From Bacillota bacterium (GTDB lineage Bacteria > Bacillota > Clostridia > Acetivibrionales > DSM-1351), in contig JAEWAX010000070.1 in the NCBI GenBank assembly GCA_023391425.1, forward strand, positions 1-5,520: DNA of 5,520 nt, written 5' to 3'. Numbering within the stretch: position 1 is the first letter of the stretch; every line of letters begins with the position of its first letter. The translations under genes were made by a program, and so were the position numbers. The notes beneath the pieces were generated by a model. That model was not told where the DNA came from. It worked only from the letters and a program-made list of their open reading frames with translations, and did not search any database. Positions 1 through 5,491 of this stretch are shown piece by piece.

Positions 1-1294
1 AGACTTTATCAGCCTGCTTAATAGTGAATTTAAGATTCTGTCCCTCAGTATCTGCAATATTAATTAAACCTGAGCTAACGAAAGTGTATGCTTTTGGATT
101 AAAATATTCATTATATTTTTTCTTGATGCTCTCCACATACTCATCCAATGTCTCCTCTTTAAGAGTACTTATAGTTATTTTGGCATAATGTTGACTATCA
201 ACGCCTAAATTTGTAGTTAAAGGATCACTGCTTGCTAATACCTGTTCCCATTTTACTGGTATATTAATGGTCCATGGTAAATATTTATTATCAGAATCTA
301 AACTTACATAGTTATAAAAACTTACCTCTCCATCCCTAACCTTTGAGATATCTTCAACTCCCTTAACATTCCCTTTGTAACTCAAGCTAAAGGAATTAAT
401 TATATTATCATAATATTTATCTGACATTAGTTTTTCGGGAGTTACAGCACTATCATAGCTGTTTATCGTCAAATAATAATAATATTCTCCTTTTTCAAAT
501 ACTTTGACACGCAATGACTCATCATATTCAGTTAACCTGGTATACTGAAAATAAGGAATATCAGCTTTTAAATCTAATTTTGAATCTCGTATATCATTGC
601 TATACAAAACATCATTATACAATTCAGACAAAGTTTTGTCCTTTTTATTCTCAACACAAATTTCGAAATATAGGCTTCTGCTTTCGTTTGTTATACCTAC
701 TTTATCTGACTTAAAGCTGTTTGATATGATTCTCGAGCCAGTTGGAATATTTATACTCCAACCATAATAGCTATTTCCAAGCTTTGCACTGCTTATTCCA
801 CCTGTTAAGAAGGATAAATCGCTTAATGCACCATCATCATTTAAAACAATTTTAATGTTACCTTTTTTTATATCACTAGTAACACTTACAGGAAAGTTTT
901 TAGTTATAAATTCAAGAGGAATCATTGTATTGCCATTTATTACTTTTGGCGCTGCAGTTAACTTGTAGGTTGTTGAATTAGCTGTATAGCTTTTGTTGCC
1001 GACTACAAGTTCAGCATTCATCTCTCCATATATTATTTCTATTTTCTTATTTGCTTTTTGGTTTATCTCAGCACCAATTGCCATAACAACCCAAGATAAT
1101 GGTACCATTATGGTTTTGTCTGTCAAATATGGCTTTTCAACCTTTGATGCAGTCCCATTTATCTTGCCTATAGCACTTCCTACCTTTAGTTCAATTACCA
1201 GTTTATCATTGTCTGCTGCATATGTATTGATAAAGCAGGTTGCTAATATAGATATTATTATTAAAATGCTTATAATGGATTTTTTATTTTTCAT
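1..1294 (-). CDS. Secreted stalk-domain protein with duplicated C-terminal module (partial, 3' end outside window)
   Basis: The frame is open from ATG at 1294 to the left edge, giving 431 codons with no stop, so the C-terminus is missing. AAGGAAG lies about 7 bases before the ATG. Residues 1-26 form a Sec signal peptide: MKNKK, a hydrophobic run, then TYA before the likely cleavage site. Residues 32-152 resemble the copper amine oxidase N-terminal (PF07833-like, stalk) domain. Two similar units each end in a hydrophobic 'M(V/I)PL' segment, KTIMVPLSWV (60-69) and GNTMIPLEFI (121-130). Despite the family name, nothing points to copper or oxidase chemistry. Residues 175-305 and 338-431 look like two copies of one module. 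Each begins W-(S/T)-I-N-I-P (179 and 341), then has a beta strand and a 'TL-x-E' helix (TLSELYNDVL, TLDEYVESIK). The pattern recalls PsbP/DcrB-like folds, but that is a guess. The gene lies 107 bases downstream of the HtrA-like gene and is probably in its operon. Function is unknown; an extracellular or wall-associated role is likely. Confidence 0.9.
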   Translation of the reverse strand, partial: MKNKKSIISILIIISILATCFINTYAADNDKLVIELKVGSAIGKINGTASKVEKPYLTDKTIMVPLSWVVMAIGAEINQKANKKIEIIYGEMNAELVVGNKSYTANSTTYKLTAAPKVINGNTMIPLEFITKNFPVSVTSDIKKGNIKIVLNDDGALSDLSFLTGGISSAKLGNSYYGWSINIPTGSRIISNSFKSDKVGITNESRSLYFEICVENKKDKTLSELYNDVLYSNDIRDSKLDLKADIPYFQYTRLTEYDESLRVKVFEKGEYYYYLTINSYDSAVTPEKLMSDKYYDNIINSFSLSYKGNVKGVEDISKVRDGEVSFYNYVSLDSDNKYLPWTINIPVKWEQVLASSDPLTTNLGVDSQHYAKITISTLKEETLDEYVESIKKKYNEYFNPKAYTFVSSGLINIADTEGQNLKFTIKQADKV

Positions 1295-1356
1295 AATCAC
1301 GCTTCCTTATCGATTCTGAGTTTTTATAGCTTTTTCCTTAATAAACAGAATTCTTT

Positions 1357-1385
1357 GATTCAGAAAGAGTTTTACTCCTTGAATC
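1357..1385 (-). other. Hairpin in the mRNA between htrA and the downstream stalk-protein gene
   Basis: Read as minus-strand RNA, GATTCA pairs with TGAATC. After a two-base bulge, AGGAGT pairs with ACTCTT around an AAA loop, using one G-U wobble. On the plus strand that wobble becomes an A-C mismatch, so the fold favours the minus transcript. No U-run follows, so it is not a standard terminator. It could be a processing or mRNA-stability element, or a weak pause site. Confidence 0.35.
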
Positions 1386-1401
1386 TTAGACATCCGATAA
1401 T

Positions 1402-2550
1402 TTACTTTTGCTTTTCATCAAATACAACATTAACACTAAACTGTTTCTTATCACGCAGTATTTTAAAAGTTGCTTTATCACCTGGCAAATATTTTTTCAT
1501 TTCTTCATTATAATCAATAATCGAATTTACTTTTGACCCATTAATTGATATCAATTTATCATCAACTGCTATATTGTACTTTTCTGCAGGTGAACCTTCC
1601 TCAATATCCTTAACTGTCAAACCTTCTGATGTACTTGGCAATCCATATTGAGCCGTTACGCTGTCTGCAAAAATTATACCCAGAAAAGGTCTTTCAATTC
1701 TACCGAATTTTTCAAAATGACTTATTGCATACTTCACTGTATCTACTGGAATTGAAAAGTTTAGGCCTTCTACGCCATATCCAACAAGTTTAACTGAATT
1801 TATGCCTATAACTTGACCCTTCATATTTACCAGAGGTCCTCCACTATTACCGCCATTAATGGCTGCATCAGACTGAATAAATCTGTATTCCCCATCTGCT
1901 GATCTATTCATTCCGCTAACAATTCCTTTTGTAGCAGAATTTCTCAAATTAAAAGATAATGGAGTACCAATAGCCACGACTTCTTGTCCAACAGAAACAT
2001 CTGAAATATTACCAAATGTCGCAGGCTGTAGTCCACCCTTGTCAATTTTTATTACTGCTAAGTCCAAACTGTCATCTATCGCTTTAAGTCTAGCTTTATA
2101 TGCTTTACTATTTGAGAGCACTACTACAATACTATCCATTTCCTTAACAACGTGTGCATTTGTGATTATGTAGCCATTAGTCCTGTAGATAACGCCTGTT
2201 CCAAAAACCAAGTTGTCGGTCTGCTCATTATATTCTGGACTACTTTCCTTTATCTTTCCAATAATACCAACAACGGAAGGGCTAACCTTTGAAATAACGT
2301 TTGAAATTCTATTTGTTTCAGAACTTATTTTAATAGAATTACTGTTTTTGCTTACTGTTATATTCTCTAAATTTTTTGATAAACTATCAACTGATATGTA
2401 CTGCTTTCCATCTATCACTTTAACAGAATCATTTACTTGTTTTCCATTAATTTGTAAAGTTACATTACTCGCACCAAAAACATTTGAAGTCATACAAACA
2501 ATCGCAACAAGCAAACCTGTTGTTTTCACAATAATTTTCTTTTTGGTCAT
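1402..2550 (-). CDS. htrA: HtrA/DegP-like secreted serine protease: stalk-like domain, trypsin domain, PDZ
   Basis: This is a 382-residue serine endoprotease of the HtrA/DegP family (MEROPS S1C), which typically degrades misfolded exported proteins at the cell surface. Residues 1-26 form a signal peptide ending VFG before Ala27. Residues 29-77 resemble a short copper amine oxidase N-terminal (stalk) domain, with LQINGKQV and a later GKQYISVDSL. The protease domain spans about 80-280 with an intact triad: His133 in TNAHVV, Asp163 in SLDLAVIKID and Ser236 in GGNSGGPLV. A PDZ domain follows at about 287-376, with FLGII at 289-293 as the likely peptide-carboxylate loop. Many Firmicute HtrA proteins keep a membrane anchor and a low-complexity linker here; this one seems instead to be released, or held by the stalk domain. 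Cys19 lacks a proper lipobox. CGGAGGG lies 3 bases before the ATG and a promoter lies about 100 bases upstream. It is probably co-transcribed with the next gene (start 1294). The family call is secure; 'htrA' is a family-level name. Confidence 0.95.
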   Translation of the reverse strand: MTKKKIIVKTTGLLVAIVCMTSNVFGASNVTLQINGKQVNDSVKVIDGKQYISVDSLSKNLENITVSKNSNSIKISSETNRISNVISKVSPSVVGIIGKIKESSPEYNEQTDNLVFGTGVIYRTNGYIITNAHVVKEMDSIVVVLSNSKAYKARLKAIDDSLDLAVIKIDKGGLQPATFGNISDVSVGQEVVAIGTPLSFNLRNSATKGIVSGMNRSADGEYRFIQSDAAINGGNSGGPLVNMKGQVIGINSVKLVGYGVEGLNFSIPVDTVKYAISHFEKFGRIERPFLGIIFADSVTAQYGLPSTSEGLTVKDIEEGSPAEKYNIAVDDKLISINGSKVNSIIDYNEEMKKYLPGDKATFKILRDKKQFSVNVVFDEKQK

Positions 2551-2652
2551 AAACCCTCCGCTCTATTACTTATGTCTTAACAAAACAGAAAAACATTTTA
2601 ACAGCATTAACCGTATATATGAAACTAGTATAGATATTTCTTTTAGATTTAT

Positions 2653-2681
2653 ATTTTACCATCTATAGTGGCTCAATACAA
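2653..2681 (-). promoter_or_regulatory. Candidate sigma-A promoter of htrA
   Basis: On the minus strand, TTGTAT (2681-2676) is separated by exactly 17 bases from TAAAAT (2658-2653). The -10 matches consensus at five of six positions, the -35 at three of six. Transcription would begin near 2646, giving a leader of roughly 95 bases before the htrA ATG. The same TTGTAT with 17-base spacing appears at the promoter of the antitoxin-nuclease fusion gene. The call rests on hexamer matching only. Confidence 0.4.
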
Positions 2682-2844
2682 TTGATGAAATGTTAATAAT
2701 TTCAGAAGATATCAGTGTCAGTACATTCCTTATTCTGCATTAAAAGTAAGAACATTTAAAGTTTCATACATAATAGAGGCCCATACCAATACGGGTGGCT
2801 GGTTGATTTATATGCAGGTGTTCTAGCTAGCAGTCTAAAGTTCC

Positions 2845-2882
2845 AAAAATAAAGAACCTACCTATAGGTAAGCCCTTTATTT
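2845..2882 (-). terminator. Rho-independent terminator of the Ig-like stalk protein gene
   Basis: The minus-strand RNA can form a 16-base-pair stem around a UAUA loop. Arms 2875-2882 and 2847-2854 pair perfectly (AAAUAAAG with CUUUAUUU), the central UACC/GGUA pairs, and the four positions between (GGCU with GGUU) pair through three G-U wobbles and one C-G. The 3' arm runs into UUUAUUUUU. On the plus strand the wobble positions become mismatches, so the element works best for leftward transcription, as expected for the gene ending at 2979. Confidence 0.7.
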
Positions 2883-2896
2883 AACTTAAGTATTAA

Positions 2897-2920
2897 AATT
2901 ATGATTTACCAATCATAATT
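2897..2920 (-). repeat. Perfect 10-base inverted repeat downstream of the Ig-like stalk protein gene
   Basis: AATTATGATT and AATCATAATT flank the four-base spacer (GGTA on the minus strand). It is AT-rich and lies between the stop at 2979 and the stronger terminator at 2845-2882. On the minus strand it is followed by TTAATA, only a weak U-tract. It may be a first, weaker terminator or a 3'-end stabilising hairpin. Confidence 0.5.
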
Positions 2921-2978
2921 AGCTTTCATACAAAACTATTTTCCACTATGAGTACTGTTTAGATTTGCTAATTACCAT

Positions 2979-3656
2979 TTAGTTAAGATTACTTGGCTTG
3001 CATCCTAATAGACTATTTTGCCGTTTAGGTATTATATTTCCTGCTAAATCTTTAACATTTGATGTTATCAATCTATAGACAGTATATTTTTTCTGTTGCT
3101 CTGTATTAAGAGTAACTTTAGTTCCAGTTGAATCTAATACTGCTGATGATATTTGAAGTACAATTTCTGTGCTTTTGCTTCCACATGAGAGGGTGTAGTT
3201 AGAAATATCCTCAGCTGAAGCTTTATCTACCACCTCATTAAATGTAACTTCAACTGCTGTACCTCCTTCTAGTGAATCAACTGATATAATTTTCGGTGCC
3301 TGACTGTCATTTTTATCTGCAGGTTTGGTTGCATCTGGTTCTGGTTTGGTTGCATCTAGTTTCACGCTATCTTTTGAGTCATTTGCATTTTTGTCTATAA
3401 TATTTATAGTCTTTGTCTTACTGTCCCAACTTGTAGTTTTACCTAACAAATCACATATTTTTGCTAGATTAACATATGTACTACCCTCATAAATGAAATT
3501 GTCTAATGTTACAGCTTTCCCATTCAGTGCAATTTGGGCAGCATTAAATGATACATAAATTGATTGAGAAATACTTTTTGCAAATGTTGGAATACCAAGC
3601 ATTACGGTGCTAGTAATTAATACACCTACAAGAAAACCTTTTAATTCTTTTTTCAT
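2979..3656 (-). CDS. Small secreted protein: stalk-like domain plus bacterial Ig-like (SbsA/Big_5-type) domain
   Basis: This 225-residue exported protein is of unknown function. Residues 1-26 are a signal peptide (MKKELKG, hydrophobic core, TFA before Lys27). Residues 31-88 form a copper amine oxidase N-terminal-like (stalk) unit, with IALNGKAVTLDNFIYEGSTY and then the strand KTKTINIID. Residues 89-118 are a polar linker with DATKP twice, 7 residues apart. Residues 119-210 match the SbsA-type bacterial Ig-like pattern: APKIISVDS, AVEVTFNEVVD, a long middle strand, then YTVYRLITSNVKDLAGNIIP, where 'VKDLAGN' is the family's hallmark end. Cys158 and Cys219 flank that domain and could form a disulphide. 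The tail after 'DLAGN' is short and lacks the further repeats or wall-sorting signal often seen in larger relatives, so the protein is either a minimal form or a shortened one. GAGGAGA lies 7 bases before the ATG. The gene appears monocistronic, with its own promoter and terminator. The domain calls are my recognition; the role is unknown. Confidence 0.93.
   Translation of the reverse strand: MKKELKGFLVGVLITSTVMLGIPTFAKSISQSIYVSFNAAQIALNGKAVTLDNFIYEGSTYVNLAKICDLLGKTTSWDSKTKTINIIDKNANDSKDSVKLDATKPEPDATKPADKNDSQAPKIISVDSLEGGTAVEVTFNEVVDKASAEDISNYTLSCGSKSTEIVLQISSAVLDSTGTKVTLNTEQQKKYTVYRLITSNVKDLAGNIIPKRQNSLLGCKPSNLN
3322..3357 (-). repeat. Direct repeat encoding the DATKP linker
   Basis: A 15-base unit, GGTTTGGTTGCATCT on the plus strand, occurs at 3322-3336 and 3343-3357 with a 21-base period, so the frame is kept. 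It encodes the repeated DATKP of the linker between the stalk-like and Ig-like domains. Identical bases suggest a recent duplication by slippage. Confidence 0.8.
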
Positions 3657-3686
3657 GATAACATCTCCTCTGTTAAACTATAGTTG

Positions 3687-3698
3687 TGAAAATTTTCA
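3687..3698. promoter_or_regulatory. 12-base palindrome at the start of the Ig-like protein transcript (possible operator)
   Basis: TGAAAATTTTCA is perfectly palindromic and lies directly downstream of the extended -10, around the expected +1 to +14. With no loop it would fold poorly as RNA, so a protein-binding site is the more natural reading. It is AT-rich in an AT-rich region, so chance cannot be excluded. Confidence 0.3.
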
Positions 3699-3706
3699 AC
3701 AAACTG

Positions 3707-3715
3707 ATTATATCA
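3707..3715 (-). promoter_or_regulatory. Extended -10 promoter of the Ig-like stalk protein gene
   Basis: The minus strand carries TGATATAAT: a perfect TATAAT with the TG of an extended -10 one base upstream. No good -35 lies 16-18 bases further upstream (the 17-base position reads CAATAA), which fits extended -10 promoters that depend less on a -35. Transcription would start near 3700, about 44 bases before the ATG at 3656. Confidence 0.55.
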
Positions 3716-3820
3716 TGAAGTTTTTCCTTTTATTGTTATAAAATACTATCTTAAACAGATTTTAACCATTTTTTAAATATAATGTAATGTCTCTGTAAAT
3801 AATGTATTTTGATGTTATGT

Positions 3821-4537
3821 TTATAAAAACACATCTTCGAGCCTTATTTCTAAGCCTTTAAATACTGTTGATTTAACTGAATCATTATATAAAAATGATG
3901 TATAATCAATTATGGTTTTATTCTCAAAGTTATAAATATATATTGCTTTTTTTTGAGTATCCACTAACCAAAATTCTCGAATTCCGGTTTTCATATATAG
4001 ATCAAGTTTTCTAAGCATATCATGCTTCTTTGAAGATGGAGAAAGCACCTCTACTACTAGAGTTGGTACTCCTTTGTACTTGCCCTTTTCATCAACAGTT
4101 TCCGTATCACATATTACAATAATATCTGGCTGTACAACATTTTTATTGTCCTCACCTTTTATTAAGGTAACATCAAAAGGTGATGTAAGAGGTCTGCATT
4201 TTTTGCCCTTAAACCAGTTATAAAGTTGATTAAATATTTCAGCTATTGCAGTTTGGTGTGCATAACTAGGTGAGGCAAGCATAAAAACTTCACCATCAAT
4301 TAGCTCATATCTTAAGTCAGAATTTTCTGTAAGCTCTAGAAATTCCTCATAGGTTACTTTTGGCTTATCAGAATTTTCATATATCCCATTTTCTTCATTT
4401 ACTAGATCGTCATTATTACATGGTATTATTTTAGCTATGTCTTTGCCATTTCTTGTGATAATGATTTCTTCCGACGCAGCTGCGAAATTCAGATATTTGC
4501 CAAAATTATTTTGAACCTCAGTAGAAGCTACCCTCAT
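3821..4537 (-). CDS. Fusion protein: Phd/YefM-type antitoxin domain joined to Uma2-family (DUF820) nuclease domain
   Basis: This is one 238-residue frame with two families. Residues 1-40 match the N-terminal Phd/YefM antitoxin fold: MRVASTEVQNNFGKYL, then EEIIITRNGKDIAKIIP. In that family this part dimerises and binds operator DNA. An acidic, Asn-rich linker follows (41-60). Residues 62-238 match Uma2/DUF820, a PD-(D/E)xK-like family: YELIDGE (77-83), an H94 helix, PDI with Asp138, VVEVLSPSS with Glu163, Lys177 in the RKLDLYMKTG helix, and REFWLVD (187-193). The likely acidic residues and the lysine of the fold are present, so an active nuclease is plausible but unproven. No free-standing toxin gene adjoins it. 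GGAG lies 9 bases before the ATG; starting there gives the complete antitoxin N-terminus. The promoter is embedded in TAGCTA palindromes, which suggests autoregulation through the Phd part. It may be a self-controlled nuclease, or a Uma2 protein that borrowed an antitoxin DNA-binding domain. No clear terminator follows the stop. Confidence 0.93.
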   Translation of the reverse strand: MRVASTEVQNNFGKYLNFAAASEEIIITRNGKDIAKIIPCNNDDLVNEENGIYENSDKPKVTYEEFLELTENSDLRYELIDGEVFMLASPSYAHQTAIAEIFNQLYNWFKGKKCRPLTSPFDVTLIKGEDNKNVVQPDIIVICDTETVDEKGKYKGVPTLVVEVLSPSSKKHDMLRKLDLYMKTGIREFWLVDTQKKAIYIYNFENKTIIDYTSFLYNDSVKSTVFKGLEIRLEDVFL

Positions 4538-4563
4538 GCTTTATCACTCCATTTACATATTTG

Positions 4564-4657
4564 TTAGCTAATTATTATTAGCTATATTATAATACATATT
4601 CGCTGATTATACAATATATTAGCTAATGCATTTTGAATATGGCGAAACACTAGCTAA
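4564..4657. promoter_or_regulatory. Cluster of TAGCTA palindromes around the fusion-gene promoter (probable operators)
   Basis: The six-base palindrome TAGCTA occurs at 4565-4570, 4579-4584, 4620-4625 and 4651-4656. Two copies sit in the 8-base palindrome TTAGCTAA. A degenerate copy, TCGCTGAT, lies at 4600-4607. Starts at 4579, 4600, 4620 and 4651 are 21, 20 and 31 bases apart, close to whole helical turns; the copy at 4565 is 14 bases off. The sites cover the start region, the -10/-35 spacer and the flank just upstream of the -35. Known Phd and YefM operators are likewise repeated short palindromes at their own promoters, though of other sequence. Confidence 0.55.
4586..4614 (-). promoter_or_regulatory. 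Sigma-A promoter of the Phd-Uma2 fusion gene
   Basis: The minus strand carries TTGTAT (4614-4609), 17 bases, then a perfect TATAAT (4591-4586). Transcription would start near 4579, inside the second TAGCTA copy, about 42 bases before the ATG at 4537. Confidence 0.65.
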
Positions 4658-4695
4658 AAAAGTCACTTCAGTTATTAATCTGAGTGACTTTTTTT
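4656..4695 (-). terminator. Rho-independent terminator of the alpha/beta hydrolase gene
   Basis: The arms AGTCACTTCAG and CTGAGTGACT pair with a single bulged T around the eight-base loop TTATTAAT, flanked by six A and seven T. It has the form of a bidirectional terminator. The only gene directed into it is the leftward hydrolase ending at 4823. It also insulates the fusion gene's promoter from read-through. Its left edge touches the outermost TAGCTA copy. Confidence 0.85.
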
Positions 4696-4696
4696 A

Positions 4697-4822
4697 TAGA
4701 TAGATTTTTCATTTGCTTCATATGTTGTAAATAAACAGTTTTATACTGTCACTCATAAGGAAGAGAATGTCATAGTTACGACTTAAAATTGAACCTTCTA
4801 TGTAGAATAATACTTTAGCAAA
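4697..4822. other. Untranslated 3' region of the hydrolase transcript
   Basis: These 126 AT-rich bases lie between the hydrolase stop and its terminator. The only local structures I see are a small ACAGT/ACTGT inverted repeat (4735-4749) and the short palindrome-like TTCTATGTAGAA. No gene or recognisable RNA element is visible. Confidence 0.4.
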
Positions 4823-5479
4823 TCAAACTGTTGCGTCCAAAATCAGATTTGCAATTTTCGTGCTGTCGACAATATAACTTCCATGCCCCTCGCCCTGTAA
4901 AATGCGAAGCGTACTTTTCGGAATATGATTGGCGATATACTCTGTGTGGCTTCTTTTAATCATATCACGGCTTCCCGCCAGCACCGTGGTGGGGATTTCA
5001 ATACTTTGCAACATATCTACTGTAATATTTGGTTCTCTCAACATCATTTTCATTTTTGGATCTTTTACAATGGCGTAAATACATTGGAATAGCTTAAGCC
5101 AGCCTGTTCGAATACCTTTCGGCACAGTATTTGCGCCACTGATAATCATTTGAGAAAGTAGCTGCGGGTACTTTACCGCAAGCAGTAAAGCGATAATCCC
5201 ACCATCGCTGAATCCATAAACGATAGGACTTTTCAGCGCCAGCTCGTCAATAAAGCATTTCACATCCTCGGCAAGATCATCATAGTGGTATTCTAAAACA
5301 GCATCACTCTGTCCATGTCCTCGGCTGTCCAGCGAATATACAGTAAAATGCTCTGCAAGCAGAGGAATAGCCTTATCAAAAATTTTGTGTGTAAGTCCAT
5401 TCCCATGAAGAAGAATAAGCGGCTTGCCTATTCCAGATTTTTCATAATACAGGTTCGTATGGTTCACATTGCACATCAT
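4823..5479 (-). CDS. Alpha/beta hydrolase fold protein
   Basis: This is a cytoplasmic serine hydrolase of unknown substrate, with no signal peptide. Counting from the chosen ATG at 5479 it has 218 residues. LILLHGNG (about 21-28) gives the oxyanion-hole region, and LDSRGHGQSD (50-59) is the conserved strand-4 segment of this superfamily. GFSDGG (89-94) is the nucleophile elbow with Ser91. AGSRD (168-172) supplies the acid, Asp172, and GEGHG (196-200) supplies His199. The region between strand 6 and the acid (about 115-155) is short, so the lid is small and the whole protein is shorter than the usual 240-280 residues. The frame extends to GTG at 5488 and ATG at 5485, but a strong ribosome site (GAGGTGAT, 5491-5484) overlaps both, so ATG at 5479, or 5476, fits better. 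GC content is well above that of its neighbours, which suggests transfer. Family members include esterases, lipases and C-C hydrolases; I cannot choose among them. Confidence 0.92.
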   Translation of the reverse strand: MMCNVNHTNLYYEKSGIGKPLILLHGNGLTHKIFDKAIPLLAEHFTVYSLDSRGHGQSDAVLEYHYDDLAEDVKCFIDELALKSPIVYGFSDGGIIALLLAVKYPQLLSQMIISGANTVPKGIRTGWLKLFQCIYAIVKDPKMKMMLREPNITVDMLQSIEIPTTVLAGSRDMIKRSHTEYIANHIPKSTLRILQGEGHGSYIVDSTKIANLILDATV

Positions 5480-5483
5480 TGGC

Positions 5484-5491
5484 ATCACCTC
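5484..5491 (-). promoter_or_regulatory. Ribosome binding site that decides the hydrolase start
   Basis: GAGGTGAT on the minus strand is complementary to eight consecutive bases of the 16S rRNA 3' end (AUCACCUC). It overlaps the in-frame GTG (5488) and ATG (5485). That leaves ATG 5479, 4 bases after the full match or 6 bases after GAGGTG, as the best-placed start, with ATG 5476 second. Confidence 0.6.

Larger units (their letters stand above)
2551..2978. other. 428-base gene-free stretch between the Ig-like protein gene and htrA
   Basis: From right to left on the minus strand it holds a perfect 10-base inverted repeat (2897-2920), a terminator (2845-2882), a slightly GC-richer patch with a small hairpin (2780-2795: CCCGTA, TTGG, TATGGG with one G-U pair), the candidate htrA promoter (2653-2681) and the htrA leader. 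No convincing gene is present on either strand. A plus-strand open frame reaching 2668 is only the antisense shadow of htrA. A 26-codon minus-strand open frame (2730-2807) lacks a ribosome site. Confidence 0.6.

Noticed and set aside
514..714. Plus-strand open frame of 66 codons
   Set aside because: It lies wholly antisense to the left-edge stalk protein, is rich in His, Tyr and Thr in a way typical of shadow frames, and has no Shine-Dalgarno sequence.
993..1319. Plus-strand open frame of 108 codons with a membrane-like composition
   Set aside because: It is antisense to the N-terminus of the stalk protein starting at 1294; the hydrophobic look comes from complementing its codons.
1321..1345. 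Separate promoter for the left-edge stalk protein (TATAAA near 1327)
   Set aside because: The hexamer 17 bases upstream is ATTCTG, a poor -35, and there is no extended -10; co-transcription with htrA is simpler.
2467..2500. Lipoprotein signal at Cys19 of the HtrA-like protease
   Set aside because: The residues before the cysteine (AIV) do not fit a lipobox, which needs Gly, Ala or Ser at -1; a signal peptidase I site at VFG fits better.
2213..2668. Plus-strand open frame of 151 codons
   Set aside because: Most of it is antisense to the N-terminal part of htrA and the rest covers its promoter and leader; it has no recognisable domain.
4720..4825. In-frame read-through of the hydrolase stop: 34 more codons before the next TGA
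   Set aside because: The hydrolase already ends with a normal C-terminal helix after its catalytic His, and a 34-codon open stretch is not rare by chance. No recoding signal is visible.
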